NCBI GenBank assembly: GCA_905250075.1
Contig: CAJNOP010000002.1
Span: 1,059,867 to 1,123,866, forward strand
DNA length: 64,000 nt
Direction of reading: 5' to 3'
Source of the DNA: Rotaria sp. Silwood1
Taxonomy: Eukaryota > Rotifera > Eurotatoria > Philodinida > Philodinidae
Part shown: one piece after another, positions 23,757 through 32,520 of the stretch
How the letters are laid out: each line of letters starts with the position of its first letter
Numbering within the stretch: the stretch's first letter is position 1
Notes under the pieces: generated by a model
The model's database searches: none
What the model was told of the DNA's origin: nothing
The model's input: the letters and a program-made list of their open reading frames with translations, nothing else
Position numbers and translations under genes: made by a program

Positions 23757-25126
23757 ATATATCTATCTACCTCTTATCCATAGGACATAATCGAGTTTCC
23801 GGGGATACTCTCAGAAGACATCATATGGAATTTTACTTTACAATAAATGAGTGGTGAATCGAAGTGTACTTTGTTAAGTCGCCACATCTTCAAATTGGTC
23901 GATAAGCGTATATTATTCAAGGAAGTACAAGGCATTGAAGTAATGATAATGTGCCCATCATCGTCAAGTTGAAGGAAAACTGATGGTCGACTATCGTCAA
24001 ACCACCGGTCATTTTGGAATTGGCACAATAGTTGAGTTATATCAATACTATTATCTTGGACATAATATTCAAAGACAAATGTAAGTTTTTTGAGATACTG
24101 ACATGGTTGAAGTAATCTCTCAAGACGTTGTCCGATATTTTGATAGTCTATGTCTGTAACAATGAGTACCAGTTGTTTTAGGCACGTCTTGCACGAGTCG
24201 ACCAACCATTCGATGAAATCAAAATGTATGTCATAATCATTGAAATAGATGTGTAGTTGAGTTAGATACGAAAATTTAGGTATACGAGTTCGAATAGTTG
24301 CATGAAAAGCGTTCTGCCAATCTGCGCAAGCTATGATTTTAAGGTACACTAAATTAGGTGTACGATCACAGAATTAAATCAAATCCTGCTCATTCCATAT
24401 GGTTATAATTGTGCACTCGATGACTGAACATGGTAGGGTGTTCATCAATGCCTCTTCCTAAAGATTTTCATGATCTAAACACAAGTAAGTTAGAATTTTT
24501 TTCTTACTCACTTCATCGATGACGATACGAGACACAACAGTGTTCGGGTCAAAAAGTAGAGTATTTGCCTCTAGAGCTGTTCCCCAAATATTGCATATTC
24601 GAAGAAGATTCAAGCATGAAATAATAGCTCCTAGAGCGGAACAATATTCGACATTCAATTTGACGGTGATACTGTGATCGTCTTTTAAGATAACCGATCG
24701 AAGTTTTGGATATGAATATGTATATGGAAAGACGAGGGCCACCAATCTGATGTTAAAACTGAGAATCTCAATTGCATTTTGAATACGTGGTATATATTCG
24801 ACGAACCAGCTGAGTTGTGTGATTGCAGGAACATTGAGATGACGAACCGATTCGAGAACAATCAAATTACAACGTCGATTGAGACCAAAAAAAAAGCATA
24901 GACAATAACAGGCTGATTCATGTATGAAAAAATAATGGAAAACAATTCGTTTGAAAATGTTTCCAAGGTCCTATGGTACAAAAATAAATGATTACACTCA
25001 AATAACAAACAAAATTGATATGTATGGATTCTGTTCTTACATTGGAAAGATTTTAAGATGGTTTTTCTTGTTGACTGCTTCTGGTAAATTGATATTTGCT
25101 TTGGAGATTTGATTCATTGAATTCAT

Positions 25127-25702
25127 ATCGGCGTAATCTTTTTCTGTCCTGTCAATCGCAATATCGTCGACTTTCGCAAAAAAAAAAATATGTGAAAATA
25201 GATATTTGTCTGAACTACTCTTGAATATGTACTAGATAATTTTATGTGAAACAAAAAGTCAATGATCATATTTATATTTATGATTATTTTCTCAAAGTAT
25301 TCCCTTTTATTCATGTTCTATAGCATTGGAAGTTACGTGTAGCTGATTATAAGGCATTGACAAAGAAAAAAACCGCTGATATTCATAGACGCGCACTGAT
25401 TTGTCAGTGCCAGTCTCAACACTGGTATACAAGAACATCCCAAGTATTGAACTATTTGCTATCATTATTCAGCGCATATATTACTGGCGATTCTGTACTA
25501 GTCCTATTTCGAAGTACATATGGTTGCGCTTTTTCTCCTCTGGCACTGGTCAAATTTTACCTATTTTTTTAATTTAATATGTGCATCTGAGTCAGTCATG
25601 TCTAAAATCTCGAATTCCAAATCTTTATCATCTGATATGAAGTTAGTAAAAAGCTAAAGATATCGCAATCTCGATTACTCTTTAGCTTTCGTGAACACTT
25701 CA
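25127..25702. other. Spacer upstream of the F-box pseudogene
   Basis: No recognised gene. A 71-codon plus-strand frame (25357-25572) contains no known motif. Confidence 0.4.
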
Positions 25703-25839
25703 TCGAAAGGGTGTGGGTGTGGGGTGTGGGTGGAGTGTGTGGGTGTGGTGTAAGAAGAGAACAGCATCCACACCCACACCCACACACCCACACACCCACA
25801 TCCACCCACACCCCACACCCCACACTCCACACCCTTCGA
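25703..25839. repeat. Head-to-head telomere-like repeat palindrome (TGTGGG / CCCACA)
   Basis: The plus strand carries a G-rich tract of degenerate TGTGGG units (25709-25750), then a 16-bp spacer including GTAAGAAGAGAACAGC, then a C-rich tract of CCCACA units (25767-25834). Both are enclosed by a short inverted TCGAA(A)GGG boundary. G-rich followed by C-rich on one strand is the order expected where two chromosome ends are joined. As I recall, TGTGGG is the telomeric unit described in bdelloid rotifers. The units are imperfect (GTGTGGG, TGTGGGG, TGGAG), so the tract is old, or is only a GT-rich hairpin of another origin. Confidence 0.65.
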
Positions 25840-26700
25840 CATTTAAAATCTAAATCTTATAGTTTGTTAACTTTACATGCTATTAGAAAGAAAAATACAA
25901 TAGAGAAAACTTTTGTTCCTATTTGTTTCATATAATAAAGAGTTTTTATACAAAAAATAATCTATGAATAAATTAAATTAATGTTTAGTTGTTCGTGTTT
26001 CAGTTCTAAGAACTTCAATAATTTGTGTCAATGCATCAAGATGAACACTAGCTTCAAGGAATTGAACATAAACAATTAATGTTTTTCTTTTTATCTAAAC
26101 TAATATTTAATAATTGTACTAATTCATGAAGAGAATCAAGTACTTGACGTGCTTCATATGTTATTGATTACTTATTGTTAATGCTGATTTAACAATGGGC
26201 ATTACGTTTATCTAAAAAACAAAAAAGAAATAAATCAAGATTTTTTCTTTTTGTTCAAAAGAAATAAAGAACAAATGTTTATATTCATATTAAAAGAAAT
26301 AACAATTTCACTGCATTGCACAGCAAAAGAAATCGATATATCTGACAAAATGAATAAAAACGAAAAGAAAGATGTAATTTGTTACTCATTTTGTTAAACT
26401 TCGATTTCTTTAGGTAATGTATCAACATTTTTCTTTCAATGTTGTATTTTTTAAAAATATATCTTCTAAAACAAATTTTAATTTTTCCATAATTTGTAAT
26501 CTTATATCAAAGGTCATTGATGATTATTCATGAAATAATTTATTTATTGTTCGATTATGAAGAACTGTTGTTGCACGATTATATAGTGTTGCCATTAATG
26601 AGGATGAATTATGTCCAGCTTTATTTGATAATTGTCATTTAACCAAATCAAATTCATTTGATGTATACATAAAACCATCTTTATTCCATACTATGGGCTA

Positions 26701-27094
26701 TTTAATTTCAGTCTGAATTTATCAAATAAAAATAATACTTGATTTCAAACTGAAACGTGAGTCTAGGAGTGAGGGGGGGAGTGACTGAGGGTGTGGGTGT
26801 TGGTCTGGGACCCACACACACACCCACACCCATGGTGCGGGTGTGGGCGCGCGAGTGAGGGTGAGGGTGTGCTTGTGGCTTTGTGTACTATAGGCTTTAG
26901 TCCCCTGCACAAGGGACTAAGCGGGGACTAAGCTTTTTGTGGGGGGGACTAAGGGGGACTTTGCAAGACTAGGGGGGACTAAGGGCTTTTAGTGGGACTA
27001 CGTAGTATCAAACGAGAAAAGTTTGATTTGGAAGAAGTTGGTGCGGTTTTTTTGATTTTAGAATTCAGTTTGAAATAAAAAAGCCCATAGACTC
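26701..27094. mobile_element. Short inverted-repeat element carrying GT-rich and GGGACTAAG-rich interior
   Basis: The inverted termini are TATGGGCTATTTAATTTCAG at 26701 and its near reverse complement (TATGGGCTTTTTTATTTCA) ending at 27089. An imperfect direct repeat, CTTTATTCCATAC (26688-26700) and CTTTATTCATAG (27095-27106), flanks it and could be a target duplication of about 12 bp. Inside are a second GT-rich/CA-rich inverted tract (26789-26876) resembling TGTGGG repeats and a series of GGGACTAAG-like units. There is no coding sequence. It interrupts the 25980-27560 relic. Confidence 0.65.
26939..26989 (+). repeat. GGGGGGACTAAG repeats with G-quadruplex potential
   Basis: Four runs of three or more G (7, 5, 6 and 3) are separated by ACTAA or a 14-base spacer. 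This arrangement can in principle fold into a G-quadruplex. It lies within the 26701-27094 element. Confidence 0.7.
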
Positions 27095-27584
27095 CTTTAT
27101 TCATAGTATATGTTTGAATTATTTTACGTTTATTTTTTAAATCTTGTGTTAATAATTATATATAATAATTTAAAAATTCAATTTTGTTTTTTCATTATGT
27201 GATATAAGTAATTTTTGTTGCTTTAATAATTTATCAATTAATTTTTGACGATCAATATCAACAATATTAACAACAATATCTTTTTCTTGATCAGGTTAAA
27301 CTTGTTATTGCTGATGACGAATTGAAGGATAAAATGGAGCTTCAGTATCAGTTGAGCAAATACAAGTGAAGTTATTTCATTTAATGAAGAATATGAACAT
27401 GTTGGAGATTCAAGACTTAATATATTAACATTTCAAGAAGTTTTAACAACAAAGAAGAAACAGAAACTGATCCGGTGGTTGTTTCCGATGAATGAATCTC
27501 AAATAAAAAAAACAGTTTATCATATTTAAAATAAATAGCTAAATCAAGTGGTACGAACCAATAAATAAAAATATTATGATCTTT

Positions 27585-27684
27585 NNNNNNNNNNNNNNNN
27601 NNNNNNNNNNNNNNNNNNNNNNNNNNNNNNNNNNNNNNNNNNNNNNNNNNNNNNNNNNNNNNNNNNNNNNNNNNNNNNNNNNNN
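27585..27684. other. Assembly gap (100 N)
   Basis: Exactly 100 N, the usual placeholder for a scaffold gap of unknown length. The order and distance of sequences on either side are therefore uncertain. Confidence 0.99.
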
Positions 27685-27992
27685 AATACCAGATTCAAAA
27701 CGGAGACTCACACTTGGATATGTTCCCTCGTTAGTAGAAACTTCCACCATTAACATTAGATAGTGACTTCTATCATCTTGTACAAACTTATATTTAGTTT
27801 TTTTTATCTTCCACACGACGAGAAAAAGCTCCATTCCTTTTTTTTAGTTATAATACTTCTAATTCCAATTCATGTTAATTATATATTGTTTTTTGTTTAT
27901 AGATAAAATTAACAATGGTATAAGAAATTTTCAGTTCTATTTGCGGTCAAGCTTCAGTTAATCTTTCTTTTACTCACTCGTTTTTCTTGTAG

Positions 27993-28373
27993 ATGACAAT
28001 TGGAGCAATGCTTGCCCCTGTATCCACTATATGTGAAACGAATGGAATGACAAAACATGTTGTTATCACATGTGATAGCAGTGTCAGTGATATGTTATGG
28101 CGTGCATTATTCAACACTGATATTGTTGGTTTACAATGCATGGATACCAAGTTGCATACTGAAGTCTTTAAGTATGTTTTTGGGACATGTACGCAATGTA
28201 TAAATCAATGTTTACCATTCTTTTATTTAGTGTTTGTTGTACTAATGATCAATATGCTGTTATTCTACAAGAACATTTCATTTAGAAAATCATTATCGAT
28301 TATAAAGGTAAATGGACATTTATTCCCTTTTCTGAAAGAAAGGGTTATACGGAGGTTAAAAAAGCTTAAAGTT
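27993..28373 (+). pseudogene. Unidentified two-exon gene end with an in-frame stop
   Basis: A CTTTTTCTTGTAG acceptor precedes an exon beginning ATGACAATTGGAGC (27993-28170; MTIGAMLAPVSTICETNG and KHVVITCDSSVSDMLW). A GTATG donor and ATTTAG acceptor (28231) lead to VCCTNDQYAVILQEHF. An in-frame TAG follows at about 28272-28274, and then DYKGKWTFIPFSERKG to a TAA. The Cys/Trp-bearing, protein-like text on both sides of the stop suggests a recently broken gene. The stop could also belong to an unrecognised short intron. I do not recognise the family. Confidence 0.4.
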
Positions 28374-28397
28374 TGTCTGTCTGTCTGTCTGTCCAAG
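28374..28397 (+). repeat. (GTCT)n microsatellite
   Basis: Five tandem GTCT units precede the CCAAT-containing duplication. The open frame across it (LSVCLSVCLS) is a repeat artefact. Confidence 0.85.
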
Positions 28398-28571
28398 CCA
28401 ATCAGATTTCTTTGGCCTGTAACTTGCCCCAGTAAGGCTATTTTTGGTCGGAATTTCCACCAATAGGGTTTTTTAACATTGCGGTTTCAACCAATGGGAT
28501 TTCGAGGGGGGGGGGGCAAATCAGCCAATCAGATTTCTTTACTCTGTAATTTGGCCCAGTAAGGTTATTAT
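28398..28571 (+). repeat. Duplicated 46-bp segment with four CCAAT boxes
   Basis: CCAATCAGATTTCTTT followed by ...CAGTAAGG occurs at 28398-28444 and again at 28525-28570 with a few differences. Two further CCAAT words lie between them (28460, 28491), along with an 11-G run (28506-28516). AGCCAATCAG matches the NF-Y/CCAAT-box consensus twice, but a repeat origin is the simpler explanation. Confidence 0.7.
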
Positions 28572-30236
28572 AGTTAAATATAGCGAGTATTCTTCAGATC
28601 TGAATCTAAATAAAATTACTTCACATTTTTGCGAAATACCAGGTTTTCTTCATTATTGTTGAGGAACCATATCTGTTACGAACTTCGAACAGGAGTTAAA
28701 CGAATTAAGTGATAAAGGTGACCGATTATACTCAATACTCGAAAAAGCCTTGTTTCTACGAAGAAAATTATTAGTTTGAAGTTCAATAAATTAGTACCGA
28801 CAATTCATAGTAAGCTCAAGGATTTAACTTTGAATGTTGATTAGTAATTAAATTCATGTAAATGTTTCGAGCAACTCGCTGACAGACGTACAGAAACAGT
28901 ATGCCAAATAATCTTTCCTTCTAGTACCAACTGATCTTACCATGTTGTATGAACTTGTTCAAACAATCATAGAACGAGCGATCGACACATTGGGTATAAC
29001 AGCAAAATCATAGTGAATACACATGCCAAGGCTTTGCCGTCTACGCTTGGCTTAATAACCTGAACTTTAAACGACCCAAGAAAGTATTTGAGATTTTCTT
29101 AATTACTTAAACTTACATCTGACAACAAAACAATAGTAGTGATTCAACAAAACGAAAATTATTACTCCATGTATTAGATGATGTTCTTAAAATACAAATT
29201 GTGTCCAATACAAAGCAGACATGGAATGATTATCATTCATGGTCATTAAAATTGGGAAATTTAAATCGACCATTCTTAAAAATCCTAGCTGCTCATTGTC
29301 AGAATTCTTTTATTACTGCATTTCGTTTGAAATAAATTGATTTTTAAGCATAGGAACTGGGTTATGACAGTCACTTACTATGTTCGATGCATTATTTTAC
29401 GGTCTATAAGCTAAAATTTTCGATTGGTTCGAAAGGTATGAGAAAAATAATAAAAAAATCAAGAAAGATAGTGATATGTTTTTTTTTATTTCCTAGTTTC
29501 TATGATTGTGGGCATTGTTTTCTTTACACTGACATCCATACCGATTATCTTTTGAAGACTCTAGTTCATAAAATCGGGTTTCAGTTAGATTCAATCATAG
29601 GCTGTGGAATCTAGAGGCTGGGTGAGGCATAAGCCTCGCCCAAATTATGAATTTGATTTTTTTCCACGATGGTTTAGACTTATTTTATCAGTAAAATATT
29701 CTAAAGCATTTATTTATATGTCGTGATAAAGAAAATTAAGAAATTCAGACAATAATAAACTCACTAACTATGTTATTATGGTTTGCAGCAACACCTTTTA
29801 TCTCATTTACATAAAATGGTATGTGTACTAGATCACCTGTAGAACTGGCCATCTACTCCTTCTCTTTTTCCTCTTTTTTTAAACTCCTCTTTTTTATCAA
29901 AAAGTAAAGTTTACATAGAAAAACTTAACATAAATCAATTTTTTCAGTAACAGTAGGTTCTTGTATGATAGTGAACACAATTTTCTTTTTGTTTTTCTTT
30001 TTGACATCGAGAAAACATTAGCCCTATGAAAATACTATATGCAACTATCTTAGATAGAAAAAGAACTAAAACGGAACTAAGTTGCAACAAAACAGGCAAA
30101 CGTAGTTAAAGATGATGAAAAATAATCGATTGAACTTCAATCGACTTTTACAATATTCAATGCGGGTAGTAGAGATGATAATAACTTTGATAGATTGTTT
30201 AATATCCCTAATTCTATTACAATATAGCGCAACATA
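28572..30236 (+). other. Gene-relic DNA, unidentified
   Basis: Two plus-strand segments look protein-like: VPTDLTMLYELVQTIIERAI near 28925-29010 and KRKLLLHVLDDVLKIQIVS continuing to FRLK and a TAA near 29336. They sit in different contexts with stops between them, so they may be remains of one gene. The rest of this stretch is AT-rich with no recognisable feature except a hairpin at 29620-29641. Confidence 0.3.
29620..29641 (+). other. Perfect 9-bp hairpin with ATAA loop
   Basis: GGGTGAGGC, ATAA, GCCTCGCCC: a GC-rich stem (one G-U pair as RNA) in otherwise AT-rich DNA. It is not followed by a T-run on this strand. The function is unknown. Confidence 0.6.
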
Positions 30237-31090
30237 ACAGGTGTTGCAAAAGTTTCTGGAAAAATGCCAGACGATTGTATGTGAACAGAAGGTGAGAAAA
30301 AGCTAACTTTTTTTTTGTTAGATATAGTGTGGCTACTATTCTTAAAGGACATGTTTCGAAAACTTCTATTCATACATTAGTAAACAAATCAATTCGGTTT
30401 TTCTAAAACTGCTAAAAAGGGTACTGTAAATTTCTGCAATTTTGATATTGATTTCTTCGAGAAAAAGACCAGCATCTTGCCTTAAATGCAACATTTTGGA
30501 CTCCTTTTTACACGTTCTATACAAAATGATATAAGTTTTGGCCACACGCAAACTATTGAAAAACTTAATTGTTATCATTTACTGTTGGCAGGAAAAACTA
30601 ATTTTTACAGTTTTAGAAATTTATGTGCACCAATTGTTTTAAACTCTTATCACTTTAAATATCCATTTTCACAAGCAATTAAAGTAAGATCGACCGCGCC
30701 AGATCGAGCTTTTTGCAAGCTAGAAGAATATCAGAAAAATCTTACTAAATTCTTTGTGCTGAGTCTAGTTAGAGAAAGATTTGCTTAAGCTGAAATTTTA
30801 TCTAGGGCGTCTTTGTGCAATCACACAGCATAGAAGTCATTTTAGCTCACAAGCACATGTCTTTGCTTACATATACAATGTGTTTATTGTTAAAAATGTT
30901 GCGGCCTGCTTTTTAGGAGGTTTATAAAAACCGAATAAATTTTGCTACTAGTGTATGAATAGAAGTCTATGAAACATGTGCTTTGAAAGTAGGAACCGAG
31001 TTCTATCTAACAAAAAAAGAATTAGCTTCTATCATCTTCTGTTCAAATACAATAGTCTGACATTCTTTCAGGAACTTTTGCAACACCCGT
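30237..31090. mobile_element. 854-bp long-inverted-repeat element with TA flanks (Tc1/mariner-like, non-autonomous)
   Basis: The left end, ACAGGTGTTGCAAAAGTTTC, is preceded by TA (30235-30236). The right end is its inverted near-copy, ACGGGTGTTGCAAAAGTTCC, followed by TA (31091-31092). The inverted arms extend about 215 bp (30237-30450 against about 30880-31090) with an estimated three-quarters identity, including CATACACTAG-like and AACCGAAT segments. TA duplication and such termini suit a Tc1/mariner-type MITE. Open frames inside (30486-30788 +, 30366-30578 -) do not resemble a DDE transposase. Confidence 0.72.
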
Positions 31091-32520
31091 TATATTTAAA
31101 GCCACTGCCAAACAGAGATTGATAAAGGATCACTTTTGCAATGTTCGAGTTTTCCCTTCACTTGAGTACTTTTTTTATGATTTTGAGGGTTGAAATAAAA
31201 TCTTCCTACTTTTCCTCTTTTTTATTTTTACATTAAACCTCTTTACTTCTCTTTTTTCATGAACCCTCAGTGGAAGGCCAGATTGTAGAATTATACTATC
31301 AAAAGGCATCAAAACTAGCTATATTTGAGTATCTTGTCATTCTCTTTAACGTATTCAGTGAAATGCATACACAGTAATTGTTTAAAATGTCAGCAAATAT
31401 ACCAACTAAAAATACAGTATGAAACGAGTTCATTTGCATATTTATCTGAATGTCTAGCTCTCATATTTGTTGAATGCCTTGGCATTATTATTTAACTAAT
31501 GCGTTAGAGGATTATTGTATTAGTTTTGCTAACCAAAATGTGATATCATGTTTATATGAATATTAAACAGATAAACAATACTTTCTTTTGATCATAGTCA
31601 CAAAATCAATAATTTAGATTACAAACAGTAATACCATGAACACGATGTGCTGGATCAATTTTGGAATATTTTTACTAAAAAAAATAAAAGATGCAACAAC
31701 ATCTATATCTATAGAAGAAATTGCTTTAACTGATTTAATTCATCGTTCAACAAGTTCTCGAGACAAAGCTCGTGAAGCATCTTCTGTGACACAAACTACT
31801 CCTCTTGTTAATTTATTAAATGGCATCCATGTGTATATCGTCAAACGAAAAAAGACAAGTTTTTTTTGGTTTAATATTCTAATATGAAATAAATAGTTCT
31901 TTTATTTTTTGAAATTTTCGTCCTTCTATAAAGATTTAGAAACTTTGCCGGTAAAGAACAAAATAAGTTAGCACAATAATTTTCTAACAGAAAAACAATT
32001 AAATAGTCTGAAACGATTTATCATCTGAAATTCGCTCAAATTACCCCATGCTGATATATGAAATACTATTTTAGGATAGCAAATAAACTTCCATTGAGCC
32101 TCATCCAATTTCAAAACGTTTCGCCGCTCCTGGATTCAATATATAGCGACAGTCCTATTAAACACGATATAAATGTATAGAAATAGATATATGACAGCAA
32201 TCATTCTATAACGGTATTTATAATTATAACAATGTTTTCAAAAGCAGTTAAATTAAATATCCAGACTTTAAGTTACGTTCTCAATCGAATGAAATCATCT
32301 ATCCTCGCCTTTATTTTATCACATACACAAAGATTCTTTGATGATGCTTCCAGTGTTCAAATACTCATTGGTGTTTCTTGACTTTTGAGACCATGCCCAT
32401 CAAGGGATAAGCTCCTAGATATATACGCTATTCAGATGGGCAAGTCAGATAAATATTGAACTATCCATAAAACACAAGTAAATAGTTTGTTTAACAATAT
32501 CACTCATTTATTATTTTTCA
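31091..32520. other. AT-rich region, no confident feature
   Basis: One frame (31636-31887 +) contains an ISIEEIALTDLIHRSTSSRD segment of protein-like composition, with no recognised family and no clear splice context. No other feature was seen. Confidence 0.35.

Larger units (their letters stand above)
22939..23820. mobile_element. Composite inverted-repeat element with minisatellite interior, inserted in the F-box gene
   Basis: About 68 bp starting TGTCTTCTGAGAGTATCCCC at 22940 recurs as a near-perfect reverse complement ending at about 23820. Between the ends lie a GGAGGTATA-type minisatellite (22984-23147), three to four copies of an 84-85-bp unit (23148-23460), a unique spacer, and the same short minisatellite in inverted orientation (23527-23756). 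On the plus strand GAATTTTAGATTACA abuts the left end. GAATTTTACTTTACA lies 7 bp beyond the right end, so an imperfect 15-bp target duplication is possible. No protein gene is present. Confidence 0.75.
22022..25126 (-). pseudogene. F-box/LRR-like gene, broken by stops, a frameshift and an insertion
   Basis: The start is at 25126. A first exon (25126-25041) joins to one at 24970, giving an F-box-like segment with TLETFSNELFSIIFSYM, then, after a frame change, FGLNRRCNLIVLES. That frame change falls in a 9-base homopolymer (24887-24895; T-run on the coding strand). The next long frame ends in TAG at 24458-24460 and resumes in the same frame until TAA at 24374-24376. It then continues (LKIIACADWQNAF, LTQLHIYFNDYDIHFDF, LKKLTFVFEYY) up to 23821, where an inverted-repeat element interrupts it. 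Beyond the element, coding resumes with CNLKFIRFINNNQ and further GT-AG exons (22711-22372, about 22206-22022). The spaced leucines look like divergent leucine-rich repeats. F-box proteins recruit substrates to SCF ubiquitin ligases. With four lesions this copy is very unlikely to make the full protein. Confidence 0.72.
25980..27560 (-). pseudogene. Relic of an unidentified protein gene, split by a repeat element
   Basis: Several minus-strand segments have protein-like character but need frame changes to join. Near 27370-27180: APFYPSIRHQQ, then DIVVNIVDIDRQKLIDKLL. Just upstream of 26690: VWNKDGFMYTSNEFDLVK, then MATLYNRATTVLHNRT and IRLQIMEKLKFVLEDIFLK. Near 26200-25980: TYEARQVLDSLHELVQLLNI, then, after a one-base shift in an A-run, FLEASVHLDALTQIIEVLRT, ending at a TAA. 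In-frame stops occur in several segments. The pieces are helical and were not matched to any family I can name. A palindromic element (26701-27094) sits in the middle. Confidence 0.5.

Noticed and set aside
25602..25935. Overlapping frames rich in Val/Trp/Gly/Cys or His/Pro/Thr
   Set aside because: They are translations of the TGTGGG/CCCACA tract on each strand.
28358..28466. LSVCLSVCLS peptide at the end of a 157-codon frame
   Set aside because: It arises from the (GTCT)n microsatellite and the CCAAT duplication read in frame.
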